Source: Benincasa hispida
Lineage: Eukaryota > Streptophyta > Magnoliopsida > Cucurbitales > Cucurbitaceae
NCBI RefSeq assembly: GCF_009727055.1
Contig: NC_052358.1
Coordinates: forward strand, 45,767,692-45,831,691
DNA length: 64,000 bases
Direction of reading: 5' to 3'
In this document: positions 1-11,860 of the stretch, piece after piece
Position numbering within the stretch: position 1 is the first letter of the stretch
How the letters are laid out: each line of letters starts with the position of its first letter
Notes under the pieces: generated by a model
Told to the model about the DNA's origin: nothing
The model's database searches: none
Seen by the model: only the letters and a program-made list of their open reading frames with translations
Position numbers and translations under genes: made by a program

Positions 1-84
1 ATATTATTACATTACAAGCGTTTGTTCAATACAGTGTTTACAAACTACAGGACCCAATGAGAGTTTAAGGCATCATCCCCAATA
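1..84 (-). repeat. End of a copia LTR (outer end of element 1's 3' LTR)
   Basis: These bases match the outer ends of other minus-strand copia LTRs in the window (6511-6594 and 8211-8294), sharing the facctacag/catcatcccc text. On the minus strand it begins TATTGGGG, a mutated form of the usual TGTTGGGG. The purine-rich tract follows directly at 85-98. The rest of this LTR lies outside the window. Confidence 0.8.
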
Positions 85-98
85 ATCTCCCACTTGTT

Positions 99-1969
99 CT
101 AAAGCAAGTGGGGTGTACAAAACAACTAGTAAAAAAAAATAAACTAGGGCCCTAAGTCCCGTACAAAAATCTCCCACTTGCCTAAGTCCAGCCGTGGGCA
201 ATCCTGTAGATCCATGCTCTGAAGGTGACCCTAAAAAACTCTAGCCGTGAGAGCCTTCATAAATAGGTCAGCAACATTGTGCTCCGAAGCAATCTTCATG
301 ACTATCACGTCCCCTTGATGCAATATCTCGCGGATGAGATAATACTTCTATTTTATATGTTTGTCGCGCTTGTGACTCCTGGGCTCCCTGGACTTTGCCA
401 CAGCACCACTATGTCACAATAGAGAGTGATGGGCCTAAACATGTCTGGAACAAATTCCAGATCTGTCAGGAACTTCCTGAGCCAAACGGCCTCCTTAGTA
501 GCTTCACAAGCCGCTACATACTCAGCCTCCATTGTGGAGTCGGCGATGCACCACTGCTTAGTGCTTCGCCATACTACAGCTCCTCCGTTAAGAGTGAAAA
601 CTGACCTTGAAGTGGGTGGATTTTCGAGAATCCTTATTAGTCTAAAAGTCAGAATCCGTGTATCCAGTAAGGATCAAATCCTTAGTTCCATACACGAGCA
701 TGTAGTCCCTCGTTCTTCGAAGATACTTGAGGATGTTCTTGACTGCGGTCTAGTGACCTTGTCCTAGATTAGACTGATACCTACTGACTATACCTACAAC
801 ATAGTAGATGTTTGGTCTAGTACAGAGCATCACATACATCAAACTGCCAACGACAGATGCATATGGGACCCGTCTCATCTCCTCAACCTCTTGAGGTGTC
901 TTAGGATATATTTCCTTAGACAATGTAACTCCATGTCTGAAAGGCAGTAGGCCCCTTTTGGAGTTCTGCATCGAGTACTTGAGCAATATTTTGTCAATGT
1001 ACAATGCCTGAGACAACGCTAACACTTTGTTCTTCTGATCCCGAAAGATCTTATACCAAGAACAAACTAAGCCTCTCCCAAAACTTTCATTTGGAATTGG
1101 GTCGCTAGCCATTTCTTAACTGCAGTCAGTAGTCCTACATCATTCCCAATGAGTAGGATATTGCCTACATACAACACCAGGAAAACTTCTGAATTGTTGA
1201 TGATTTTCTTGTATATCAACGTTTTGGTCAAAACCATACGATTTGATCGCAGTATCAAACCGAATGTTCCAAGATTAAGATGCCTATTTCAACCCATAAA
1301 TGGACTGATTCAGTTTGCAAACCTTTTGCTCTTGACCTTGGGCGATGAATCCCTCGGGCTACACCATATAAATGGTCTCCTCAAGATTACCATTCACAAA
1401 GGTAGTCTTGACGTCCATTTGCCAAATCTCATAATTATAATAAGCGGTAATGGACAGGAGGATGCTGATAGACTTCAACATGGCAACAGACGAGAAAGTC
1501 TCCTCATAGCCGACTCCCTCCACTTGAGTATAACTCTTTGCCATAAGTCTAGCCTTGAAGGTTTGTACCTTCCCATCGGCATTCGTTTCCTTTTGTTGAT
1601 CCATTTACAACCTATAGGTTTTACCCCATCAGGCTGATCTACAAGATCCCACACTGAGTTGAAGTACATCGACTCCATCTCGATATCCATGGCTTTAACC
1701 CATTCATCCCGGTTAACATCCTCCATTGCCTTTTGATAAAACAACGGATCCTCAACATCGCCATCGGCTACCATAGCCAGAATTTTCGTGAAACCTATAT
1801 AGCGAACAGGTGGGTTCGCAACCCTCCCACTATGTCGAGATTCCCTCAACTCTTGAGGTGGAACTGACTTACTAGATGAACTATCATCAACAACCCTTGC
1901 TGATGAAGCAAGCCTTTTAACAACTCCTGTTGAAGTTTCAGTAGTTTCGTTGGAAAGCTTACATAACAC
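99..1969 (-). pseudogene. copia reverse transcriptase/RNase H remnant (element 1)
   Basis: Pieces at 1475-1969, 1359-1604, 1067-1258 and 750-1112 cover the copia reverse transcriptase from EWVKAMDIEMESMYFNSVWD through QMDVKTTFVNGNLEETIYM to ASVVGSLMYVMLCTRPN. The RNase H part continues to about base 200. The catalytic YVDD box at 1160-1171 reads YVGN, so both catalytic aspartates are gone. Three or more frameshifts separate the pieces. It is clearly dead. Confidence 0.9.
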
Positions 1970-2099
1970 GATCTTACTACGTGGATTGTGCTCCCTAATA
2001 TGATCCTACTCTAAGAAGGTAGCATTCGTAGACACAAACACTTTGTTTTCCATAGAATCATAAAAGTAACCCCTTTGTGTACCTTTGGAGTAGCCTACA

Positions 2100-3312
2100 A
2101 AGAGGCACAACCTTGAACGTGGTTCCAATTTCTTTGGATTAGCCTTAAGCACATGTGCTGCAACCCCATATGCGAAAGTGACACAAACTAGCTTTACACC
2201 CGTTCGACAACTCTAGAGGTGTTCTCGCAACACTCTTGAAAGGAATACAGTTGAGTATATACACTGCAGTCTCCATTGCAAAACCCCAAAACGAGTCTGG
2301 TAAGGAACCGTAACTCATCATCGACCGAACCATGTCTAATAAGGTTCTGTTTCTCCTCTCCACTACACCATTCTGCTAAGGTGTACTCGACGCTGAGATT
2401 TGGAAAACGATTCTATGTTCTATCAAATACTTCTAGAACCTCAAATCCAAAAACTCTCCACCCTTATCTGATCGAAGTGTCTTAATTCGTCTATCCAATG
2501 CAATTTCAACTTCAGCCTTGAACCCTCTGAAATTTTCAAAGGATTCAGACTTCTGTTGCATCAAATAAACATAATTATACCTAGAATTACATCAGTAAAG
2601 GTGATGAAATACTCATAGTCTCCCCTGGTTCGCACTTCATCAGACCACAAAGGTTAGAATGCACTAACTCTAGAGGCTCTTTGGCTCAATAACCTTTTCC
2701 AGTAAAAGGTCTTTTAGTCATTTTTTCCTCAAGGCAAGATTTGCACACCGGTAAAGAATTTTCCTCTAACTCGCTTAGAAGTCCATTCTTCACCAACATC
2801 TTAATCTTATTGAGATTAATGTGCCCTAATCGAAGGTGCCAAAATTGGGCATTTTCCTTTAGGGAAATCTTTTGTCGTTTATTTTGAGTTACAACAATTT
2901 TAAACATCTCTATGTTATGGAGGGAACTCGTTGCTAACGGCCTTAGCACGTACAAGTTATTTTCCAGATATGTTGGATAGATTTTATGAATAAACACTTT
3001 ATTCAATTGAAAATTTAGTGTATAATTACACTGTATCAGATATTTTGCAAAAATCAAGTTCTTTTTTAACTCAGGAACTACATAAACATCATGCAAAATG
3101 ATAAACTTCTTCTGTAAAATCAATTGAACCCCTCCCACTGTCCCAGCTGAGACGACGTGCCCAGTACCTACTCGAATCATCATATCACCAGCCTCCAGCT
3201 GCCGCCAGGATCTAATCCCCTTAAAAGAAGAACAAACATGATTAGTGGCCCCAGAGTCAATAATCCAAGCAGAATCATCATTCTCCACTAAACAAGTTTC
3301 CAACACTAGCAA
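2100..3312 (-). pseudogene. copia protease and integrase remnant (element 1)
   Basis: The frame at 2686-3312 begins with an intact aspartic-protease motif (IIDSGATNHVC) and continues to the GAG-pre-integrase zinc-binding region (WHLRLGHINLNKI, then CKSCLEEKMTKRPF). The integrase core downstream is broken. A later piece at 2145-2363 shows the conserved integrase C-terminal block RRNRTLLDMVRSMMSY. The protease would cut the polyprotein and the integrase would insert cDNA. Stops and frameshifts separate the blocks. Confidence 0.88.
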
Positions 3313-3319
3313 ATCATAT

Positions 3320-4212
3320 TTACCTTGGCCTTGGCCTTAGCCTTCTTCTTTTCCTTAATCCAGCAAGGATAATTCCTCTTCTAGTGCCCTCCTGATTGCA
3401 ATGGAAACATTTTTCTTTATCAACCGGTGCTGGACGCCTACCCCGCTGGGCTACAGGTTGTGGGTTAGCAGGTGCCTTCCCCTTCCCCTTACCACCCTTC
3501 TTCTTCTTCCACTTGGAAGTGTTAGAAGTAGAAGGTGCAGACTTCGTTCCCGAGGTTGAACCTTTATAGAACATCTTTGAAGATGAAGCAATATTTGTCT
3601 CACCTTCCTTCTTCTCCTTAATTATGAGCAAGGAGTAGAATGTCTACAACTCGTTGAGGAAAGTTGTAAGGGTATAGTACACTTTGTTCAGAATTGCATT
3701 ACTAAAAAAGTGCAGGAAGCTATCCAGCAACGAATGTAGGATTATGCTAACCTGGCTGTCCTCATCGATCCGAGGCCCATTCATCTTCGCCACGTTGAAG
3801 TGGACCATCATATTAAGCACATATTCTCGAACAGAGGTGCCTTCCTCCATTTTGGAGTTGAAGATGCATTTCAGAGCCTCAAGCTTAAGTTGTCCAAACG
3901 GTTGTCTAAACATTCCCCGCAGGGACTCCATGATCTCACGCCTTGAGACTATAGGCTCATGCTTCTTGGCTAAAATGTCAATAAGAATGGCCTAGATATA
4001 GGCACGAGCCTTCTCGTTCACCCGTGTCCTACGCTCATAGGACTCCAGAACATTTTGAGCGGCGTTTTGAGGTAGAATAGAAGGACACTCCTCCTAAGGA
4101 CGAACCATAAGTCATCAATGATTAAAATGGTTGTGATCGTGTGTTTCCAACTAGTATAGTTTTCGCCAGTCAGTTTATCGACGTTAAGTAGAGCTAATGT
4201 GGTTGCAGACAT
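3320..4212 (-). pseudogene. copia gag remnant (element 1)
   Basis: The gag start is recognisable at 4212 (MSATTLALLNVDKLTGENY, then the TSW motif shared with copia gag N-termini). A second block at 3644-3931 carries the central gag domain with EGTSVREYVLNMMVHF. A basic, lysine-rich block at 3320-3631 ends in the start of a CCHC zinc knuckle (CFHCNQEG), and a frameshift removes its His and last Cys. Gag would form the virus-like particle and bind element RNA. The three pieces are in different frames, so no full product can be made. The same order is seen at 59.1-60.0 kb. Confidence 0.88.
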
Positions 4213-4357
4213 AATTACGCTACTGAAAAACGAACAAACTTAATAAGTTGATGCAATACCACATTTTAACACCAATTTTAGTTTTAGCAAAATAGTTTCC
4301 AAGTACCCTAAGTGAAAAGACTTCTATTTCACAATGATGCCCCGGTGAGGCAGGACA

Positions 4358-6594
4358 TGAAGGAATTCTTATACAAGAGTATCTCTGAGTGGAAGCGGAT
4401 CTTTCCAAAAGCATTGTGACAGAATTACCACATTTACATTTAAACAAACAGATATGCATCATACTGTAAAATTACCGGCATGCTTTAAGAATAAATAATA
4501 AGAGAACAAGAATACTTACCAGTTGAAGACTCTTTCTTCTCGAAAAATCTTGCTCTCTCGACAAATAGATGCTCTCACTTTCGCTGGAACGACAAGCTAT
4601 CATTCACCAAACATTCGGTCGTCTACCACAAGCGGTCTCCATACGAACAGATGAAGATGGGGAAGACATCACCACTTGGAATCCTTAGTATTCTCGGAGT
4701 GAGAATCCAAAGAGTGGGCTCTATTCGGATTTGGTAAAGGAGATGAGGAAAAAAGATTGTATACAACGATCAAGCAAGTGGGAGAAAGCTAAGTCTATCG
4801 TATAGACAAAGTGCTTGATCGTTTAGATGATCGTGTAGGAAAAAGGTAGCAATCGTCTATACGATCATTTTGTAAAAGCTTGGCGCTAAGCGATAAGGTA
4901 GGCGATTGTTTAGAAGAAGCGCGTGCGTATAAGCGATTGGGTAGTAAAAAGCGAGCTATCGTATAGTCTCTCAATTCACTGAGCGATAGGATGCAAACAC
5001 TTCGTGAGCAATTAACCGTGTTCTTTGAAAAAATGAAAACAATTTTCATTTTATTCTTCAGTTAAGAAAACCGAATGGAACTTCCCACTAACGCATAGTT
5101 ACGGAGAAAATGGTGGCCAATTATCCCATAATTTTCCAATTAATAAATAATAAATATAATAATATTATATTCATTAACCTATAGTTTAATATCATATATC
5201 AACTATAGTATTTTCTCCTGCACTAGATATAAATCATATTTATATCCATTTTCCTCCAAGTTAATGTATCTCATACATAAAGTCAATTATATCATATATA
5301 ATTAACTAGTTCAATCATATCATACATAATCGAACTCTCTCTTGTCAATTTGAACATTTCAAACTGACCCAAAAACTGATTCTCAAATTGAATCCAAGCT
5401 ACTAAGGGGATCTTATGGACCTATGGCTCAAAGCTCCAACGGTATGTGACTAGCTGACTAAACTCTTTAGCCACGAGATCTACCATCCGTTACCTGCCAG
5501 GCATTCCACTAAAGACCGACAGCTAAACTCTTCTTAGCACAAATATATTTTTGTGTCCATCAGATATAACCAATCAATTGTACGATAACCATTCACAGAT
5601 GCTCATAAGTACAGTTGGGCCAATTTACCGTTTTACCCCTGTAGTTACATCTAACTCCTTAAGTACCATTGATCCCTCTAATGAACAATACAACATAGTC
5701 CTATTATGTGTGGACATCTCTCGGGCTATGAGAAGGTGTATAGTGCCACATCATTCAAGCCTCAGGATCAGCCCTTAAGGGAGCAATCTATGTACTTACC
5801 CCTGCTTCGGGAATTAGTAAATTCCATCTTATGTAGCTGAGTTCCCAACTCCCAAATCAGACGAATCCCCAAAGTGGTAGGTTTGAGTTGGCGACCTGGC
5901 CACTCGCACCCATGCAAATCAAAGGACTGCTCTCAATGGCAGGAGTTCCCAACTCACTCAGGATTAAGGTCATGTTACCTATGGTCATTTTAGTGAAGTG
6001 AAGTCTCTGTCATGAACGACGTTATATAATGAGACGTTAACACTTCGTGGTCAGGTCTTATACAAACTTTTTGTATAGGACGCCCCCGCTCGCATGTCCC
6101 CACACCTGTCTCTTATACACATCTAGATGTGTATAAGAGACAGGTCATGAACGACGTTATATAATGAGACGTTAACACTTCGTGGTCAGGTCTTATACAA
6201 ACTTTTTGTATAGGACGCCCCCGCTCGCATGTCCCCACACAAATGATTAGAATCAGACCATCTGTAGTAAGTCAAAACACTTGTAATTATTCTACAAAGC
6301 GGGCCGCGTCCGTAGCATTATCAGGATAAGTTTTCCCTCCTATATCCATATACTACAAACCATTTTGGTTATCACTTAAGACATGATCCACTTGTATGTC
6401 ACCACATACATGCTTAAGTTACATAATGACAACTAGGGATTTTAGTTTATTGGTTTATAGTAAAGTCAATAAAACATCTAATGTGCAAAGTCAAGAAGTA
6501 AAGTAAATATCATATATATTATATATTATAAGCGTTCATATAAAGTGTGTTTACAAACTACAGGACATGAGACTTTAGGGCATCAACCCCAACA
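4358..6594 (-). repeat. Copia LTR shared by elements 1 and 2
   Basis: On the minus strand it runs from TGTTGGGG (6594) to ...TTCCTTCA (4358), the ends seen in the other subfamily-A LTRs. It has element 2's purine tract on its outer side (6595-6610) and element 1's internal region on its inner side. It therefore acts as the 3' LTR of one element and the 5' LTR of the next. The apparent length is inflated by 135 bp of adapter and duplicated sequence at 6106-6240. Confidence 0.85.
6009..6240. other. Assembly artefact: mate-pair junction adapter with a 97-bp duplication
   Basis: Bases 6106-6124 read CTGTCTCTTATACACATCT and 6125-6143 read AGATGTGTATAAGAGACAG. These are the two Tn5 mosaic ends back to back, the junction left by transposase-based (Nextera) mate-pair circularisation. 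The 97 bp before it (6009-6105) recur exactly after it (6144-6240). Genomic Tn5/IS50 would carry a transposase between outward ends, and nothing like that is here. The true sequence very probably has one 97-bp copy and no adapter. Confidence 0.95.
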
Positions 6595-7938
6595 ATCTCC
6601 CACTTGTCCTAAAGTGAAGTGGGGTGTACAAAAACTTAGTACAAAACAATAAACTAGAGCACTAAGGCCCAGTACAATAAAATCTACCACTTGCCCTAGT
6701 TCAGTTGCAACCGGTCCCGTAGACCCGTGCTCTGAAGGTGACCCTCAAACACTATAGCCGTGAGATCCTTCATAAATGGGTCAGCAACGTTGTGCTCGGA
6801 AGCGATCTTCGTAATGATCACGTCCCTTCGATGCACTATCTCGCAGATTAGGTGATACTTCCGCTCTATGTGTTTGCGGCACTTGTGACTTCTGAGCTTC
6901 TTGGAGTTCGCCAGAGTATCACTATTGTCACAATAGAGGGTGATGGGCCTAGACATATCTTGAACAAGCCGCTATGTACTCGGCCTCCATCGTGGAGTCG
7001 GTGATGCACCCCTACTTAGTGCTTCACCACAATACAGCTCCTCTGTTAAGAGTAAAAACTTACCCTGAAGTGGACTTGAAAGAGTTCTTATCAGTCTAAA
7101 AGTCAGAATCCGTGTATCCAGTAAGGATCAAATCCCTAAATCCATACACGAGCATGTAGTCTCTCGTTCTCTAAAGATACTTAAGGATGTTCTTAACTAC
7201 GGTCCAGTGACCCTGGCCTAGGTTAGATTGATACCTACTGACTATCCCCACAGCATAGCAGATGTCTGGCTTAGTATAGAGTATTGCATACATAAAACTG
7301 CCAATGGCAGATGCACATGGGACCCATCTCATCTCCTCAACCTCTTGAGGTGTCTTAGGACACATGTCCTTAGACAAAGTGACTTCATGCCTGAACGGTA
7401 ATAAGCCCCTTTTAGAGTCTTGCATCAAGTACTTGAGCAACATCTTGTTGATGTACGATACATGAGATAGAGCTAGAAATTTGTTCTTACGATACTGAAA
7501 GATTTGTATATCTAGAACAAATTGAGCCTCTCCCAAATCTTTCATTTGGAATTGAGTCGCTAGCCAGTTCTTAACTGCAGTCAGTAAACCTACATCATTC
7601 TCAATGAGTAGGATATCATCTACATATAACACTAATAAAACTACTGAATCATTGACGATCTTCTTGTAGACAGAAGGTTCATTAACGTTTTGGTCAAAGC
7701 CATATGATTTGATCGTAGTATTAAATCGAATGTTCCAAGAGAGACGCCTGTTTCAGCCCATAAATGGACCGATTCAGTTTGCAAACTTTTTTCTTTTGAC
7801 CTTGGGCAGTGAATCCCTTGAGCTGCACCATGTAAATGGTTTCCTCAAGATTGCCATTCAAAAATGCCGTCTTGACGTCCATTTTCCAGATCTCATAATT
7901 ATAATAAGCGGTAGTGGACAGGAGGATACGAACCCACA
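6595..7938 (-). pseudogene. copia element 2: reverse transcriptase/RNase H fragment
   Basis: It starts with a purine-rich tract (6595-6610, minus strand) next to the shared LTR. The piece at 6696-6956 is the RNase H C-terminus (KHIERKYHLICEIV and HNVADPFMKDLT). The piece at 7171-7632 is the reverse transcriptase palm with an intact YVDD box near 7615-7626, and 7721-7939 carries MDVKTAFLNGNLEETIYM and SIYGLKQAS. Around 7936 the coding sequence stops abruptly and continues as LTR sequence, so gag, protease, integrase and part of the polymerase are deleted. Confidence 0.9.
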
Positions 7939-8294
7939 TGAATTATCAGAATCAGACTATCTGTAGCAAGTCACAAAACTTGTAACTATTCTACAAAGCA
8001 TGCCACATCCGTAGCATCACCAGGATAAGGTTTCCCTCCTTTATCCATATACTACAGACCATTTTGGTTATCACTTAAGGCATGATCCACCTGTATGTCT
8101 CCACATATATGCTTAAGTTACAACGACAACCAGGGATCTTAGTTTATTGGTTTGTGGTAAAGAAAATAAAACATCTCATGTTTCATAGACAATAGTGAAG
8201 AAAATATCATATCTTATTATATCACAAGTGTTTGTTCAATACAATGTTTACAAACTACAGGACCCAACGAGAGTTTAGGGCATCATCCCCAACA
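7939..8294 (-). repeat. Truncated copia LTR fused to element 2
   Basis: This is the outer ~355 bp of a subfamily-A LTR, matching 6240-6594 closely and ending CCCCAACA at 8294. It is joined mid-LTR to the truncated reverse transcriptase of element 2. This is the footprint of an illegitimate recombination deletion covering the inner LTR, leader, gag and most of pol. The following 92 bp (8295-8386) show no feature I recognise. Confidence 0.8.
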
Positions 8295-8907
8295 ATATGG
8301 ATGTCCTAGTTTATTATATTTAGCATTATCTCGCCTTTTGGATTGTGTACAACCCACCGATTAGAGTTTTAGTTCAAGTAGGAGTTTGTTGGGTTTTATT
8401 CCCTAAAACTCGTAGATAGTAAATGTTATTAATCGACTGTCATCAATAAGAGTTATTATTAATCGACCGTCATCAATAAGAGTTATGGATGTTAATTCAA
8501 TAAATATTATTGCTTGTATTGTTGTCTATTTTGTTTTAATAATCCTAAATCCAATAAACTAACATCCAAGGATGTTTTATGAGACTTGAACTATATGTGG
8601 AGACATACAAGGATTAATGTTTAAAATACAGCCTAAAGGGTCTATAGTATAGGGATAAGACTGAGTACCTTATCCTGGTAACACTATGAATACGATCCAT
8701 TTTGTATTTAATACAAATGTAATGTTCCAATGCATTTGTGTAGGTGAAACACAAGTGGGGGTATCCTATGCAATGAGTTTGCATAAGACTGGACCGCAAA
8801 ATAGTAATCGCTAGATATAACACCGTTGACTAGTCAGGTTTTTTCTATTTCAATAAGATGATCTAGGTAACTTAGTTTTAATCCTGAATATACTATGAAC
8901 TCCTATT

Positions 8908-11118
8908 TGAAGGAACTCTTTTGGCAGAGAACCTTTAAGTGAAAGCGCATCGTCCAAATCCCATTTAGATTGAACGCATATATTTATAGTCAATAAGAAC
9001 AGATTATGCATAAAATTAAATTACAACATACTTTCTCAATAATAAACAAGAGTTTAGAGATTATAACTTTGAAGAACCGTTCTTCAAGTTAATCCCTCGA
9101 TCGTATTCATTCACGAACGCTTCGAACAAGTCAGAACTCTTCTCGGACAGCAGCAAACAACAATGAGAAACTCAAACCAAATAGGGACACTACCACTTAG
9201 TGACCTTGGTATTCTCGGTGTGAGAATCCATAAGTAGTGGGCTCTAGCCAATTTTGGTTAGAGTGGAGTTTGGAGTTTGGAGGAAGAAGACGATCGAGGA
9301 AGGAACAAGGTTGTTGTGTAGACAATCAAGTCTATCACATAGACTATCTTACTCGATCGTTTGGTCTCTCAAGAAATATTGTAGAAGACTTTCTCTTATT
9401 TGATTGTGAAATCTTATCTTATGGAATAATAAAATCACATTTCATTTATCCCACATTTTCCATAAAAAAAACTAATTAACTTCTCACTAAGGGTGGTTAT
9501 AGAGAAAATGGGTTAATTATCAAATAATTAATAAATTATAAATAAATATGATAACTAACTTATCATATTATATTTATAACCTATAGTTTTAATATTGCAT
9601 CATATATAATATATAAACCATAGTTCTTTTTTTCTATTTTATGTCATTTAATATAAATCATATTTATATTAAATTTAACAACTATGAATCTAATTCATAA
9701 AAAATATATTTGAATCATATTCAAATATTAGTTCCTCCAATTAAACAATAATGTATCAAATACATTACATCAATTATATCATATATAATTGAATTAATTT
9801 AATTACTTTGAACATTTCAAATTAACCCAAAAACTAATTCTCAACTAAATCGTTTGAGCTACCAAGGGGACCTCATAGACCTGTAGTTTGAAGCTCCAAC
9901 GATACGTGAATAACTGATTAAACTCTTTAATTACATTACCCACCATTCGTTAACTGTCAGACACTCCACTAAAGACCGACAGCTGCACTCTTCACACTAC
10001 AGATATATTTTTGTGTTCATTGGATATAACCAATCAACAGTACGATGACCCCTCACAAATGACCTCATAGACCTGTAGTTTGAAGCTCCAACGGTACGTG
10101 AATAACTGATTAAACTCTTTAATCATATTACCCACCATTCGTTAACTGCCAGGAGCTCCACTAAAGATCTACAGCTGCACTCTTCACACTACAGATATAT
10201 TTTTGTGTCCATTGGATATAACCAATCAACAGTACGATGACCCCTCACAAATTTCTCGTAAGTACAGCTAGACCAAATTACCGTTTTGCCCATGTAGCTA
10301 CATCTAACTTCTTAAGTACCACTGATTCCTCTAATGAACAATAGATCATAGTTCCACTATTACTAAACCCCTCTCGGGCCAAGAGAGGGTCTACGTCACA
10401 TTGTTCAAGATACGAAATCAGTCCTTAAGGGAGCAATTTATCTACTTACTTCTACTTCGGGGAAGGAGTGAATTCCATCTTGTGTAGCTGAGTTTCCAGC
10501 TCCCCAATCAGACGAATCCCCAAAACGGTAGGCTTGTTGAGTCGGCAATTTGGCCACTCTCACCCATGTAAATCAAAGGACCGCCCTCATAGGTAGAAGT
10601 TCACAGCTCACTCAGGATTAAGGTCATGTTACCTATGGTCATCCTAATAAAATGAAAGTCTCAATTATGAACGACGTTATATAATGAGACTAAACATTTC
10701 GTGGTTCGGTCTTATACAAACTCTTTTGTATATAATATCCCCGCTTGCATGTCTGATACATGAATGATCAGGATCAGATCATTTGTAGCATTTTACAATA
10801 TTTGTAACACCTACAAAGCGGGTCATACTCATAGTGTCAACAGGATAAGGTACTCAGCCTTAGCTTTATCCATATACTACAGACCATTTAGGTTATCACT
10901 TAAACACGATCCACCTGTATGTCTCCACATACATGCTTAAGTTAGATCGATAACCATGGATGTTAGTCTATTGGTTTGTGGTTAATGCAACTAAAATATC
11001 ATATATTTCATAGACAAAAGTAAATAAAATATCATATATTATTAATCACATAAATGTTTGTTCATACAAGGTTTATAAACTATAGAACCCTACGAGATTT
11101 ATGGCATCAACCTCAACA
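8908..11118 (-). mobile_element. Solo copia LTR (minus) with perfect 5-bp target duplication
   Basis: It reads TGAAGGAACTC... to ...CCTCAACA on the plus strand, the mirror of subfamily-A LTR ends. The five bases before it (8903-8907, ctatt) recur right after it (11119-11123, ctatt), and the surrounding plus-strand LTR text resumes across it. It therefore inserted into the older plus-strand LTR and later lost its interior by LTR-LTR recombination. It carries an internal 192-bp tandem duplication. Confidence 0.9.
9871..10254. repeat. 192-bp tandem duplication inside the solo LTR
   Basis: Bases 9871-10062 recur at 10063-10254 with a few substitutions, both starting cctcatagacctgtagtttg. Only one copy is present in the sister LTRs of the window, so the duplication arose in this copy. 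Confidence 0.9.
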
Positions 11119-11860
11119 CTATTCACGAGAGATTGTCCTTTGATTTGCATGGGTGAGGGTGGCCAGTTCACTAACTCAACATGCCTACCATTTTGGGGGC
11201 AAGCCCGAGTGGGGAGCTGGAAACATAATAATACAAGATGTAATTCACTCATTCCCACCTTAAGGGTAAGTAGATTAGTATTCCCTTAAGTGGTGTCTCC
11301 AGGACTTAAACTGTAAAACCCGAACCCTAATTACTTTAAGTAAGAGTAAGTAATGTGATGTCTTCTAGTGAGTTAAATGAAGCCATGGTTTAGGAAGGAT
11401 AGAGGATGGAAGCAAGAAGAAATAAGTTCTTGTGTAGCTAAGTGTAACCCCGAATTCTAAGTTTCCTAAACAAGCATGATTAGCCAAAGGAATGATATAT
11501 TAAATATCTAATAAGTGAAAATCCATGTTATTTATAGGAGTTGTTGAGAAAGGAAAGGAAAAACATGTTAAATAAGGAAACTCACTTATTGGTTTGGCAC
11601 GTGGCGATTAATCCTTGAATTCGGGAGGCGGCAGGAAGATTAAAAGGGAAAAAGAACTTCAAAAGCATGGTTTCGACAATTGACAAGAGCAAATTTAGTG
11701 AAAGCAGTGTCATCTGAAAGCTGGGAGAATCTAGTTTTCGAGGTTGTCTTGCCGGAGAAAGATTGCAAAAGAAGAAGAACAAAAGTGGAGAATTTGCAGA
11801 AGAGGCAGAATCTCAGATTAATCAGGGCCTGAGGTGAAGATTGGAAGCTCTAGGCCAAAC

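Larger units (their letters stand above)
85..4357 (-). mobile_element. Ty1/copia element 1, internal region, degenerate
   Basis: Read on the minus strand, the order is leader remnant (4262-4357), gag, protease, integrase, reverse transcriptase and RNase H, which is the Ty1/copia order. A purine-rich tract (AAGTGGGAGAT-like on the minus strand) at 85-98 abuts the LTR end at 84. At the other end, the LTR inner end (4358) is joined directly to the last ~100 bp of the leader, so the primer-binding site and most of the leader are deleted. Every coding block is broken by stops or frameshifts, so the copy is non-autonomous. Confidence 0.9.

Noticed and set aside
6106..6143. Tn5/IS50 end or a natural perfect palindrome
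   Set aside because: It equals two abutting 19-bp mosaic ends used in library kits, with duplicated flanks and no transposase; an artefact explains all of it.
11101..11289. Small open frames around 11.1-11.3 kb
   Set aside because: They fall in copia LTR sequence present, without frame conservation, in the other LTR copies.
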